A stretch of DNA of 64,000 nucleotides from Bog-532 sp965277615 (GCA_965277615.1 CBDIDG010000006.1:1488001-1552000); one strand, 5' to 3'; shown: positions 7,445 to 16,809, counted from the first letter of the stretch. Notes: generated by a model not told the origin, from the letters alone. A program made the numbers and translations.

Positions 7445-9075
7445 TTACTTGTTCTTCAGCGCGCGGTACTTGCGGATCAGCGTGTTGGTCGAGGAATCGT
7501 GCTGGAGGTCGGGCTCGGTCTCCGACTCCAGCTCGGGGATGATCTGCTGGGCCATCACCTTGCCCAGCTCGACCCCCCACTGGTCAAACGAGTCGATGTC
7601 CCAGATCGTCCCCTGGGTGAACACGCTGTGCTCGTACAGCGCGACCAGCGCGCCCAGCACCCGGGGGGTAATGACCTCGGCCAGGATCGTGTTGGTGGGC
7701 CGGTTGCCCTCCATCACCCGGTGCGGCACGACGTTGTCCGGCGTGCCCTCGGCCCGGACCTCTTCCTCGGTCTTGCCGAAGGCCAGCGCCTGAGCCTGGG
7801 CGAAGACGTTGGAAGACAGCTTGTCATGGTGGTCGCTCAGCGGGTTCAGCGTCTTGCCGAACCCGATCAGGTCGACCGGGATCAGCACCGTGCCCTGGTG
7901 GATGAGCTGGTAGAAGCTGTGCTGGCCGTTGGTGCCCGGCTCACCCCAGAACACCGCACCGGTGTCGTAGTCCACGTGCTGCCCGGTCAGCGTGACGTGC
8001 TTGCCGTTGGACTCCATGGTCAGCTGCTGCAGGTAGGCCGGGAACCGCTTGAGGTACTGGTCGTACGGCATCACGCCGTAGGTCTGGGCGCCGAAGAAGT
8101 CCCGGTACCACACGGCCAGCAGGCCCATCAGCACCGGCAGGTTCTGCGCCAGCGGCGCAGTGCGGAAGTGCTCGTCCATCTCGTGGAATCCGGCCAGCAT
8201 CTCGTCGAACCGGTCCGGGCCGATGGCCACCATGACCGACAGGCCGATTGCGGAGTCCATCGAATACCGGCCGCCGACCCAGTCCCAGAACCCGAACATG
8301 TTGGCCGTGTCGATGCCGAACTCGCGGACCTTCTCGGCGTTGGTCGAGACGGCCACGAAGTGCTTGGCCACCGCGTCCTCGCTGCGAGCGCGGACACCAC
8401 CCAGTCGCGGGCCGAGTGGGCGTTGGTCAGCGTCTCCAGGGTGACGAACGTCTTGGAGGAGATGATGAACAGCGTCTCCGCCGGGTCCAGGTCCCGGGTG
8501 GCCTCGACGAAGTCGGTCGAGTCCACGTTGGACACGAACCGGAACGTCAGGTCCCGGTCGCTGTAGTACCGCAGCGCCTCGTACGCCATCACCGGGCCGA
8601 GGTCGGAGCCGCCGATGCCGACGTTGACCACGTTGCGGATGCGCTGGCCGGTGTAGCCGGTCCACTCCCCCGACCGGATCCGGTCGGAGAAGTCCCGCAT
8701 CCGGCCCAGCACCTCGTGCACGTCGGCCACCACGTCCTGGCCGTCCACGATCAGCTTGGTGCCGGCCGGCATCCGCAGCGCGACGTGCAGCACGGCCCGG
8801 TCCTCGGACACGTTGATGTGCTCGCCGCGGAACATGGCGTCCCGGCGCTCGGCCACCCCGGACTCCTCGGCCAGCTCGACCAGCAGCCGCAAGGTCTCGT
8901 CGGTGATCCGGTTCTTGGAGTAGTCGAGGTACAGCCCGGCCGCCTCGGCGGCCAGCCGCTCACCCCGCCCGGGATCCTCGGCGAAGAGGTCACGCAGGTG
9001 CCGCCCCGCGATCTCGTCGTAATGGCGCTCCAGCGCCTGCCACGCCTTCCGCTCCCGTAGCGGCGTCACGGCCAT
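7445..9075 (-). pseudogene. pgi: glucose-6-phosphate isomerase, complete except for a one-base frameshift
   Basis: Two minus-strand frames together encode a full Pgi of about 543 residues: residues 1-230 up to SARDWVVSAL, then EDAVAKHFVAVSTNAEKV to the end. The frames join near 8384-8386, where adding one G (CTCGGCAGC instead of CTCGCAGC) restores ALGSEDAV. Both Pgi signatures (FGFWDWVGGRYSMDSAIGL; FDQWGVELGK) and the catalytic NGQHSFYQLIHQGT segment are intact, and no other lesion is visible. ATG 9075 has AAGGAGGAGAC just upstream. Since Pgi is near-essential for sugar metabolism and the rest is clean, a sequencing error is as likely as a real mutation. The enzyme interconverts glucose 6-phosphate and fructose 6-phosphate. 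Confidence 0.88.
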
Positions 9076-9221
9076 GTCTCCTCCTTCGTCCGGGACCACC
9101 CGGTCGGCACCGTTGCCCCCGGAACCACAGTGCTCCGTCGAGAGCATTTCATGCGCTTGTCAACGTAAGATCGCGGCCCAGCGCCTTGGGGCGGAAATTT
9201 TTCTTTAACAAACTCCCGCGG

Positions 9222-10658
9222 CTAGGAGTCGAACCCCAGGCCGAGGTGGTCAAGGGTGCGGAGCCAGAGGTTGCGCCGCCCGGCGTCCCGGTCGGCCCGG
9301 GCCAGCGAGGCCCGGGTGAGCTGGACGACCGCGGTCCGCGCGGGCTCGGGCGGGAACGGCACCGGCCGGGACCGGACCAGCTCCAGTTCGGTCCGCTCGG
9401 TGGGCTCGCCGGACAGCAGGTCCAGCACCACGTTGGCCCCGAACCGGCTGGCCCCCACCCCGAGCCCGGTGTGCCCGCAGGCGTAGGCCAGCCGGCCTGC
9501 GAAGGCGGTGCCGTAGAACGCGAAGAACCGGCTGCAGGTGTCGATCGCGCCGCCCCAGGCGTACTCGAACGTCACGTCCTCCAGCTGCGGGAACGTGGCG
9601 AAGAAGTGCTCGGCCAGGCGGTGGAAGGTCTGCGGCCGCTGGTCGTGGCCGCGCCCCACCGTGCCGCCGGTGAAGTAGACCGCGTCGTACCCGCCCCACA
9701 GGATCCGGTTGTCCGCCGTCAGCCGGAAGTAGTGGAACTGGTTGCCGCTGTCGGCCGCGCCCTGCCGGTGCCGCCACCCCACGCTGGCCAGCTCGGCCGC
9801 GGACAGCGGCCGGGTGACGAGCACGTAGTCGTAGACCGGCACGAAGTAACTCCGGATCCGGCGCAGCAGGGCCGGGTAAGCCCCGGTGGCCAGGACCACT
9901 TGGTTGGCCTGCAGCTGGCCGGCGGGCGTGGTCAGCGCGATCCCGGCCCCGTCGGCGTGCATCGCTCGCACGGGGCTGTGCTCGTAGATCCGCACGCCGG
10001 CGTCCAGGCAGGCCTGCCGCAGCCCGCGGGCCAGCCGGGCCGGGTCGACCATGGCGCAGGTGTCGCGGTACCAGCTCCCGCCCAGGAACGCCGGCGAATC
10101 CAGCTCGGCCCGGACCCCGGCCGCGTCCAGCTCGGTCACCTCATGGCCCAGCGCCCGGGCCGCCGCGGCCTCCTCGGTCAGCCCGTCGAGCTGCCACGGC
10201 GCGGTGGCCACGGCCAGCTCCCCGGTCATGGCGAAGTCACAGTCGATCCCGTGCGCGGCCACCGTGGCGCCGATCTCGGCCAGGTTCTGCGCGCCCAGCT
10301 GCTCCAGCCGGGGCATGTCGTCGGGGAACCGGCTCAGCCCGTTCCCGATCCCGTGGGTGAGGCTGGCCGAGCAGAACCCGCCGTTGCGCCCCGAGGCAGC
10401 CCACCCCGCCGTGCTCGCCTCGACCAAGATCACGTCCGCGGACGGATCCCGCTCCCGGGCCAGCAGCGCGGTCCACAACCCGGAGAACCCGCCACCCACC
10501 ACCACCAGGTCAGCCCGCTGCTGGCGGGCCAGTGGATCGGCTGGATCAGGAGCGCCGGGCTGGCTGGTCCAGAACGAGCGCGGCCGCGCCCCGGCCAGCG
10601 CCCGCTGCGCATGCTCCCGGGCCGCCAGGTCAGCCGCCTGTTCCGACGTGATCCGCAT
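9222..10658 (-). CDS. FAD-dependent amine/amino-acid oxidoreductase (DAO family)
   Basis: A 478-residue flavoprotein: the dinucleotide-binding motif VVVGGGFSGLWTALLA starts at about residue 50, followed by AGWAASGRNGGFCSASL, the usual second FAD contact of the gamma-glutamylputrescine oxidase/glycine oxidase group. The C-terminal ACGHTGLGVGASRFGA completes the FAD site. Relatives (PuuB/OrdL) oxidise glutamyl-putrescine, sarcosine or similar secondary amines to an aldehyde, ammonia and peroxide. A putrescine/GABA set lies 5 kb away, which makes a polyamine substrate plausible but unproven. ATG 10658 is preceded by TAGATT and a 7-base gap, so the transcript is probably leaderless. Confidence 0.8.
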   Translation of the reverse strand: MRITSEQAADLAAREHAQRALAGARPRSFWTSQPGAPDPADPLARQQRADLVVVGGGFSGLWTALLARERDPSADVILVEASTAGWAASGRNGGFCSASLTHGIGNGLSRFPDDMPRLEQLGAQNLAEIGATVAAHGIDCDFAMTGELAVATAPWQLDGLTEEAAAARALGHEVTELDAAGVRAELDSPAFLGGSWYRDTCAMVDPARLARGLRQACLDAGVRIYEHSPVRAMHADGAGIALTTPAGQLQANQVVLATGAYPALLRRIRSYFVPVYDYVLVTRPLSAAELASVGWRHRQGAADSGNQFHYFRLTADNRILWGGYDAVYFTGGTVGRGHDQRPQTFHRLAEHFFATFPQLEDVTFEYAWGGAIDTCSRFFAFYGTAFAGRLAYACGHTGLGVGASRFGANVVLDLLSGEPTERTELELVRSRPVPFPPEPARTAVVQLTRASLARADRDAGRRNLWLRTLDHLGLGFDS

Positions 10659-10665
10659 CGCGCCG

Positions 10666-10671
10666 AATCTA
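10666..10671 (-). promoter_or_regulatory. leaderless-type -10 (TAGATT) for the FAD oxidoreductase
   Basis: TAGATT on the minus strand ends seven bases before ATG 10658; there is no Shine-Dalgarno sequence in between. Confidence 0.5.
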
Positions 10672-10839
10672 TCGCGCCGCTGATGGCCCGCCCGCGACAG
10701 GGCACGCGTCCAGAAAATCTCTTCACCCGCTGTATCAGACCGCCCGGCGGCGGCTCCGTACCAGCGACGTTTCCCGCGGGTCCCGGGTGACGTTCACGCG
10801 GCTTTCCGTCGTATTCAACTCGCAGATCGGGGAGAAATA

Positions 10840-12021
10840 ATGGCCGAAATAGTGCCCACCGAACAAGCCCTGGAACAGACCAGAGGGTTCCGATGGGGCG
10901 AGGTACCGTCCACGCCAGAGCGGCGAGCGGAATTCGCCGCCGCCGTAGCCGCCGCACCAGCCGAGCCGGATCTGGGCGGCATCGCGGGTTTCGTCGGGAC
11001 GTTCAAGGGCAACGGCCTGAACACGATCTTCCGGCCGCAGGACTTCGCGGTCAGCCCGACGTCCCTGCCCACCCCGGGCACCGGCCCGAACGACAACGTC
11101 CTCGAGCTCAACCTCACCCAGGAGACGCTGTCGTTCTCGGCGCCCCTCGGGTCGATCCCCAACCGCGGCTCGGTGCAGGGCGACGCCTTCCTCAACGGGG
11201 TTCCGTACCTGCAGACCATCAACGACATCACCGATCCGGCCAGCCCGGTCGGCATCCACTTCGAGCCCGGCGTCTGGCTGAGCGTCCCGGCCACCACCGA
11301 CCCCGCGGTGAACGTCGCCTCGGTGGTGCGGATGGCCTCCATCCCGCACGGCACCACCGTCGAGGCTCAGGGCACCTCGTTCACCATCAACGGCGGCCCG
11401 CAGATAAAGCCGGTCGACATCACGCCCTTCAAGATCGGGGACCCGACCGCGACCGTCAAGTTCCCCAGCCAGACCGCGGCCAACACCGACACCTTCCGGC
11501 TGCCGCAGGACCTGACCAGCTTCATCGCGGCCGGAACGATTACGCAGGACATCCTGGACAACCCCAACATCGTCCTGAAGAACCGCGCTGCCGCTCAGAA
11601 CATCATCGCCACGACCGTCATCCTGATTGACACCATCCCCCAGGCCCCGCTGTTCGGTGGCGGCACCGACGACATCGCGTTCCTGCTCGGCGACCCGGGC
11701 GCCACCACACCGAACGCCAACGCGATCGAGATGTCGGCGACTTTCTGGGTCGAAACCGTAACGGAGACCATTACGGTTCCCCCCAATACCGGGACGCAGC
11801 CGGTCATCATCTCAGGCGCCGCGAACGCCGGGGACCCGGTGGTCAGCTACTCGGTGACCGCGATGATCCCGACCACCGAGGAGACCGTTGCTGAGGTCTG
11901 GTACACCCAGATCCAGTACACGCAGACGGTCATGCTGAACTTCAAGGGCCTGACCTGGCCGCACGTTTCAGTAGCCACGCTCGTGCCCAACGAGCCGATC
12001 CCGGTCGCCCTGACGACCTGA
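10840..12021 (+). CDS. conserved protein of unknown function, 393 residues
   Basis: No enzyme family is recognised with certainty. The protein lacks a signal peptide or TM helix and has low Lys/Arg and many Thr/Pro/Ile. Segments such as GGIAGFVGTFKGNGLNTIFRP, NDNVLELNLTQETLSFS, PNRGSVQGDAFLNGVPYLQT and GIHFEPGVWLSVPATTDP suggest a beta-barrel lipocalin/nitrobindin-like fold; similar proteins are, from memory, labelled heme-binding, but no heme ligand can be shown here. ATG 10840 has GGGGAGA five bases upstream. A strong stem-loop follows the stop, so it is probably transcribed alone. A heme or fatty-acid binding role is a guess. Confidence 0.6.
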   Translation: MAEIVPTEQALEQTRGFRWGEVPSTPERRAEFAAAVAAAPAEPDLGGIAGFVGTFKGNGLNTIFRPQDFAVSPTSLPTPGTGPNDNVLELNLTQETLSFSAPLGSIPNRGSVQGDAFLNGVPYLQTINDITDPASPVGIHFEPGVWLSVPATTDPAVNVASVVRMASIPHGTTVEAQGTSFTINGGPQIKPVDITPFKIGDPTATVKFPSQTAANTDTFRLPQDLTSFIAAGTITQDILDNPNIVLKNRAAAQNIIATTVILIDTIPQAPLFGGGTDDIAFLLGDPGATTPNANAIEMSATFWVETVTETITVPPNTGTQPVIISGAANAGDPVVSYSVTAMIPTTEETVAEVWYTQIQYTQTVMLNFKGLTWPHVSVATLVPNEPIPVALTT

Positions 12022-12467
12022 TGACCTGATCGGCCTCGGCGGCGATCCCGGTTTGGGCCCTCCTCACTCAGGAGAGCACAAACCGGGATCCCGCTTGAGC
12101 GTGACCGGATCGGTCCGGTCCGGGACCGAGATCGCCAGCCAGTGCGGCGTCAGCGAGCGCAGCGCCTCCGCACCCCAACCCAGACGTCCTGATCAAGCGG
12201 CTCACCCGCACCCACCGCCCGATCTCGCCCCGCCCTGGTCGCGGCCGCTTCTTGCTGTTATCACCTCGCATGGATTGCCGCTTGGCCTCTGGCCGGACCG
12301 GGCCGCCCGCGTTTCGCGACGCCTCAAAGTGCATTTCGCGACGTCCCGGCCGCAGTCATGTGTGTTGTTTTCAGTAATTAAAAATAGTTGCCGAATTCCT
12401 TTTCGCCAGACCATCTATTCGATATTATGTTCGTATCATCGTTGGCAGCGGCTGGGATGGGTGGTGA
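12022..12467. other. 446-base intergenic stretch with terminator and AT-rich promoter zone
   Basis: The left part holds the terminator of the 393-residue gene. No supported gene follows. From about 12360 to 12445 the base composition drops sharply toward A+T (TATTAT at 12423-12428 and TATCAT at 12434-12439), unlike the surroundings. These are plausible -10 elements for the HNH gene. The AT-rich patch may mark an insertion boundary. Confidence 0.5.
12044..12090 (+). terminator. stem-loop terminator after the 393-residue gene
   Basis: Perfect 12-bp arms (GATCCCGGTTTG at 12044-12055 and its complement at 12079-12090) enclose a loop with a nested 5-bp hairpin (CTCCT at 12060-12064, AGGAG at 12070-12074). 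It begins 22 bases past the stop codon. No U tract. Confidence 0.75.
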
Positions 12468-14153
12468 ATGATGACGGCGGAGCTGACATCCGGCGAATAC
12501 AGCGACGACAATCCGCTATTTTCGGGTGCGTCGGCATCCGGTTATTGTCTCGGGCTGGAATCGTCTTGCCCGCCTGAATACGCCGATGTGCCCACCAGTG
12601 AGCTGTTCGCCGCGATAGACGCTCAGCGGCACGAACGCGTCAGCGATACGAACGAAGTCCTCTGCGCGGGCTTTCGTCCCCGCACGCCGATGGGGCCGTC
12701 TCCATCGGGCTCCGGGTTCGACTCAGGCGGCATCCTCGACGTGTGCCCGCCGGGCGGTTCGCTGGCTGGCCTGGTCGACGCCGCTCTCCGTGACGGCGGC
12801 CTGGCCGGGCTGGACGACGACGAGCTGATCGGCGTGCTGCGGGCCTTGCGCCGGCTGGAGTCGTGGTGTTGCGCGGGCACCCTGGCGGCCATCGCCGAGC
12901 TGGCCCGTCGCCGCCCCGCCGAGCGGACAGCGCCCGCTGCCGCGGCCTCGCCAGGGTCATTCCCAGAGCACCTGAGCGAATTCATCGGCGATGAGGTCGC
13001 AGCGGCTCTAACCCTGACCACCCGTACCGCCGACGCCTACCTGGAGCTGGCTCTGGACCTGGCCACCAGGCTGCCCGGGACGGCCCGGGCCCTGCACGAG
13101 GGAGTCATCGACTACCCCAAGGCCCGTTTGATAGCTAACCTCACCCGGGTCCTGTCCGACGAGGACGCCCGTGCGGTTGAAGCCCAGATCCTGCCCACGG
13201 CCGGGCAGCAGACGACCGGGCGGCTCCGCGCCGCGGTGAGCCGGGCCGTGCTGGCAATCGACCCCGCCGCCGCCACCAAGCGGCGCGAGGAAGCGCAGAA
13301 GGATCCCCGCGTACGCCGCTGGCAGGAAGACGCAGGCACCGCCGCGCTGGCCGGTTACGGGCTACCGCCGACTGAAGTACTGGAAGCTGACCAGCGCCTC
13401 ACCGACCGCGCGCTGGCCCTTCGTGAGGCCGGCCTGCCTGGCTCCCTGGAAGAGCTACGCGCCCGCGCCTACCTCGACACCCTCCTTGGCCAAGACTCCA
13501 CTCCCCGTCAAAGTTCCACTCCCAGCCAGGACTCGGGTCCGGGCCAGGACCCCAGCCCCGCCCCAGGCCGGCACCACCTGGCCGCGCGGGTCAACCTAAC
13601 CGTGCCGCTGCTCACCCAGCTTGGGCTGGCGGCCGAGCCGGGCGAGGTCGCCGGATTCGGGCCGGTCGATCCGGCACTGGCCCGGGACCTGACCACGCTG
13701 GCCGCGGCCGACTCCACGTCCCGCTTCTGCGTGACTGTGACCGGGGCGGCGGGACAGGCCATCGGGCACGGGTGCATACCCGGGCGTCCACCTGATCTCG
13801 GCCGTTCGTCCGGCTTCACCCTGACGATCAGCCCGCTGGCCGGCGACCGCTGCGACCACCGCCACCAGGAACCGGCGTACCAGCCCAGCCGCAAGCTCCG
13901 GCACCTGATCGAGGCCCGCCGTAGGACATGCTGCGCACCGGGGTGCGGCCGGGCCGCCGCTCGGTGCGACCTCGACCACACAGTGCCGTACGACCAAGGC
14001 GGCCGGACCTGCGAATGCAACTTGGCTCCGTTGTGCCGCCACCACCACCGATGCAAACAATCCGAGGGCTGGCAACTGGAACAGGTCGCTCCCGGCCAAT
14101 TGCGGTGGACCACGCCGAGTGGCCGGATCCATCTGACCGCACCCACTCCCTAG
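12468..14153 (+). CDS. DUF222 domain protein with C-terminal HNH endonuclease motif
   Basis: A 561-residue protein of the actinobacterial DUF222/13E12 group. A helical DUF222 region spans about 100-300 (LRALRRLESWCCAGTLAAIA, LHEGVIDYPKARLIA). A low-complexity linker near 345-365 repeats QDS/PSQD. The C-terminal HNH zinc site is RTCCAPGCGR, CDLDHTVPYDQGG and LCRHHH at about residues 490-525. The family is multicopy in many actinobacteria and is thought to be selfish or mobile DNA; no flanking repeats were found. ATG 12468 and ATG 12471 are both possible. The AT-rich upstream patch contrasts with the GC-rich gene body. Cleavage activity is inferred from the motif only. Confidence 0.85.
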   Translation: MMTAELTSGEYSDDNPLFSGASASGYCLGLESSCPPEYADVPTSELFAAIDAQRHERVSDTNEVLCAGFRPRTPMGPSPSGSGFDSGGILDVCPPGGSLAGLVDAALRDGGLAGLDDDELIGVLRALRRLESWCCAGTLAAIAELARRRPAERTAPAAAASPGSFPEHLSEFIGDEVAAALTLTTRTADAYLELALDLATRLPGTARALHEGVIDYPKARLIANLTRVLSDEDARAVEAQILPTAGQQTTGRLRAAVSRAVLAIDPAAATKRREEAQKDPRVRRWQEDAGTAALAGYGLPPTEVLEADQRLTDRALALREAGLPGSLEELRARAYLDTLLGQDSTPRQSSTPSQDSGPGQDPSPAPGRHHLAARVNLTVPLLTQLGLAAEPGEVAGFGPVDPALARDLTTLAAADSTSRFCVTVTGAAGQAIGHGCIPGRPPDLGRSSGFTLTISPLAGDRCDHRHQEPAYQPSRKLRHLIEARRRTCCAPGCGRAAARCDLDHTVPYDQGGRTCECNLAPLCRHHHRCKQSEGWQLEQVAPGQLRWTTPSGRIHLTAPTP

Positions 14154-14336
14154 CCCATGGGGCGGGCGCAGAGGTAACGTAACAGTGGCAGCAGCGCCTG
14201 CCTGCTTCCGAGTTACCTGCGGCCCGCGCCGGGGTGACGACGAGGACAAGGGTCTATTGACTCGCGCCATTCTTTTCGTCTGGTCATATTCGCCTGAGCG
14301 AGCAGACGCGGGCCGCCTCGCCGGGAAGAAGAGATC

Positions 14337-15098
14337 ATGACGCAGAACAAAGGGCAAAAGGCTGCTATCCGCCGGCGCATGGCCGAGACCGGCGAGCCCT
14401 ACGTGGTCGCCCGCCGGATTGTCCTCGGCGGAGCCGGCGGAGTCAGCGGAGCCAGCTCAGAGGTTGATGGGCTGACGCCCGAGGAGCAGTACGTGCTCGA
14501 GGCCCGGGCGGCGGGGGTCAGCGCGGAGGAGATTGACGGCCAGACGCTGGTGTATCGGCTGGAAGCGGCGGCCCAGCGGGCCCAGGAGGCTGCGGAGCGG
14601 GCCCGGGAGCTGGCGGATCGGGCCGAGGAGGAAGCGGAGCGAACCGAGGATCGGGCCGGGCAAGCGGAAGAGGCGGCCGAGGAGGCCGAGGAATGGGCCG
14701 AGCCCGCGGAAAAGCGGCTGCTACGGGAGCGGGCCGCCCGGCTGCAGGAAGCGTGGGAACAAGCCCGGCTCCGGGCCGAGCGGGCGGAGGAGGCGGCGGT
14801 CGCGGCCGAGGAACGGGCCGAACTGGCCGCCGATGCCGCGGAGGAAGCCGCGAATGGAGAGTTCCCCGGGCCGGCGGACGATGACCCGCGTTCGGTCTGG
14901 GCTGCGGCTACGGGAGACGGGTTCGCACGGGCCGACCGAGCCGGGCCGTGGACCGGGAGCGAGTTCCGGGAGCCGGGTCAAGCCGGGCCGTGGGCTGGGG
15001 ACGAGGGGTTTGTGCCGCCCGTGCCGCCGGTGCCACCGATCCCGCCGGTGCCACCCGTGCCGCCGCGGCCGCCGGCGCCCCCCGCCTCCCGCTGGTGA
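14337..15098 (+). CDS. coiled-coil protein with poly-proline tail, unknown function
   Basis: A 253-residue protein in three parts. Residues 1-30 (KAAIRRRMAETGEPYVVARR) form a basic helical module that I recall from other actinobacterial proteins. Residues 75-180 are almost only Glu, Ala and Arg in heptad-like order (AQEAAERARELADRAEEEAE), a long charged coiled coil or single alpha-helix. Residues 225-250 are a proline tail (VPPVPPVPPIPPVPPVPP). There is no signal peptide or TM segment, so it should be cytoplasmic. ATG 14337 has GAAGAAGAGATC upstream. It stands alone between the HNH gene and a convergent aldehyde dehydrogenase. The tail would need EF-P for translation and could bind SH3/WW-like or profilin-like surfaces; this is speculation. 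Confidence 0.6.
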   Translation: MTQNKGQKAAIRRRMAETGEPYVVARRIVLGGAGGVSGASSEVDGLTPEEQYVLEARAAGVSAEEIDGQTLVYRLEAAAQRAQEAAERARELADRAEEEAERTEDRAGQAEEAAEEAEEWAEPAEKRLLRERAARLQEAWEQARLRAERAEEAAVAAEERAELAADAAEEAANGEFPGPADDDPRSVWAAATGDGFARADRAGPWTGSEFREPGQAGPWAGDEGFVPPVPPVPPIPPVPPVPPRPPAPPASRW

Positions 15099-15282
15099 CT
15101 CCGCAGGGGCTGGGAGCCTGGGCGGGGGGACGTCGTTAAATAAAAAATGCCGGGAAATGGCGTTGACCCGGGGTCCCCCCTCAAGAACCCCGGGCCGCGA
15201 CCACCCATCCCAACTAGGCATTTATAACTCATTAACGTGAGTTGCCGGGGATGAACCGGCCGGTAACAAACCGGGCCGGAGA

Positions 15283-16710
15283 CTACTCGCCGATGTAGCT
15301 CATGACGTGCTTGATGCGGGTGTAGTCCTCGAGGCCGTACATGGACAGGTCCTTGCCGTAGCCGGAGTGCTTGAAGCCGCCGTGCGGCATCTCGGCCACG
15401 ATGGGGATGTGGGTGTTGATCCACACGGCGCCGAAGTCGAGGCGCTTGGCCATCCGCATGGCCCGGGCGTGGTTCGTGGTCCAGACGCTGGAGGCCAGGC
15501 CGTACTGGACGCCATTGGCCCAGTTGGCGGCCTCGTCCTCGTCGGTGAAGCGCTGGACAGTGATCACGGGGCCGAAGATCTCGTCCTGGACCATTTCGTC
15601 GTCCTGGCGCAGGTTGGCGACCACGGTGGGGGCGAAGAAGTAGCCGCGGTCGCCGATCCGCTGGCCGCCGGCCACGACGTCGGCGTGGTCCGGGGTGCGG
15701 GACAGGAAGCCCTGGACCCGGGCCAGCTGGTCTGGGTTGTTCAGCGGGCCGTAGTCGGCGTCGGGCACGTCCAGGCCGCCGGTGGTGGTGCCGCGAGCCT
15801 GCTCGGCCAGGGCCGCGGTCAGCTCCTCGGCGATGCCCGGGCCGGCCAGCACCCGGGTGGCCGCGGTGCAGTCCTGCCCGGCGTTGAAGTACCCCGCCCC
15901 GGCGATGCCCTCGGCGGTGGCGGCGATGTCGGCGTCGTCGAACACGATGACCGGGGCCTTGCCGCCCAGCTCGAGGTGGACGCGCTTGAGGTCGTCCGCG
16001 GCCGCCTTGGCCACCTCACGGCCGGCCCGGACCGAGCCGGTGATCGAGACCATCTGCGGGATCGGGTGCGAGACCAGGGCCCGGCCGGTGTCGCGGTCGC
16101 CGGTGACCACGTTGAACACGCCCGGCGGCAGGAACTCCCCCGCGACCTCGGCCAGCAGCAGCGTGCTGGCCGGGGTGGTGTCGGACGGCTTGAGCACGAT
16201 CGTGTTACCCGCGGCCAGGGCGGGCGCGATCTTCCAGATCGCCATCATGAGCGGGTAGTTCCAGGGCGTGACCTGGGCGCACACGCCGATCGGCTCGCGC
16301 CGGACAAAGCTGGTGTGGTCCTTCATGTACTCGCCCGCGGACTTGCCCTCCAGGACGCGGGCCGCGCCGGCGAAGAACCGGAGCTGGTCCACGATCGGCG
16401 GCATTTCCTCGCTCATGGTCAGCGCGATGGGCTTGCCGGTGTTCCGGCCCTCCACGTCGGCGAACTCGGCGGAACGGCCTTCGACCGCGTCGGCCAGCTT
16501 GAGCAGGGCCAGGCTCCGCTCGGCCGGCGTGGTGTCCTTCCAGGTGGTGAAGGCGTCGGCCGCCGTGCGCAGCGCCGTGTCAACGTCCTCCGCGGTGGAC
16601 ACCGGGGCCTGGGCGTAGACCTCACCGGTACTGGGATCGATGACGTCACTGGTACGTCCGTCACGGGTATCGGCGTACTTGCCACCGACAAAGTTCTTCA
16701 GCTCAGCCAT
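15283..16710 (-). CDS. gamma-aminobutyraldehyde dehydrogenase (PatD/Prr type)
   Basis: A 475-residue aldehyde dehydrogenase with the active-site Cys in NAGQDCTAATR, the general-base Glu in HLELGGKAPVIV, the NAD motif VTPWNYPLMM and the oxyanion Asn. NAGQDCTA is characteristic of the gamma-aminobutyraldehyde dehydrogenase branch. It oxidises 4-aminobutanal to 4-aminobutyrate with NAD+, the second step of putrescine degradation. ATG 16710 has GGAGG upstream. It is divergent from an Lrp-type regulator followed by an aminotransferase, a common actinobacterial layout for putrescine use. Confidence 0.88.
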   Translation of the reverse strand: MAELKNFVGGKYADTRDGRTSDVIDPSTGEVYAQAPVSTAEDVDTALRTAADAFTTWKDTTPAERSLALLKLADAVEGRSAEFADVEGRNTGKPIALTMSEEMPPIVDQLRFFAGAARVLEGKSAGEYMKDHTSFVRREPIGVCAQVTPWNYPLMMAIWKIAPALAAGNTIVLKPSDTTPASTLLLAEVAGEFLPPGVFNVVTGDRDTGRALVSHPIPQMVSITGSVRAGREVAKAAADDLKRVHLELGGKAPVIVFDDADIAATAEGIAGAGYFNAGQDCTAATRVLAGPGIAEELTAALAEQARGTTTGGLDVPDADYGPLNNPDQLARVQGFLSRTPDHADVVAGGQRIGDRGYFFAPTVVANLRQDDEMVQDEIFGPVITVQRFTDEDEAANWANGVQYGLASSVWTTNHARAMRMAKRLDFGAVWINTHIPIVAEMPHGGFKHSGYGKDLSMYGLEDYTRIKHVMSYIGE

Positions 16711-16720
16711 CGTCAGCCTC

Positions 16721-16740
16721 CGTTAGTACGCAACCTAACG
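16721..16740. promoter_or_regulatory. inverted repeat, candidate Lrp operator
   Basis: CGTTAG and CTAACG (6-bp arms, 8-base spacer) lie 11-30 bases upstream of the aldehyde dehydrogenase start, over its likely promoter, in the divergent region shared with the Lrp gene. Confidence 0.4.
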
Positions 16741-16809
16741 ACCTTCGCAGACAAAAGCCCTCGGCACAAGTGAATCAGTGGCTACCTTTGCATTCAACTG
16801 CGGAATTAG

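Noticed and set aside
8380..8392. Programmed ribosomal frameshift in pgi
   Set aside because: No slippery heptamer or stimulatory structure is visible, and Pgi is not known to use frameshifting; a simple one-base loss explains it.
9158..9163. TTGACA upstream of pgi as a promoter
   Set aside because: No acceptable -10 lies 16-18 bases downstream on the minus strand, so it is not listed as a promoter.
9222..9245. TCGAACCCC near 9228, resembling a tRNA T-arm
   Set aside because: It is the last codons of the FAD oxidoreductase; no acceptor or anticodon stem can be built. No tRNA was found elsewhere by eye.
12053..12577. Possible 174-codon gene before the HNH gene
   Set aside because: It spans a terminator and the AT-rich promoter zone, overlaps the HNH start and has no family similarity or ribosome site.
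12468..14153. HNH gene as part of a complete mobile element
   Set aside because: No terminal inverted repeats, target duplication, transposase or integrase were seen around it.
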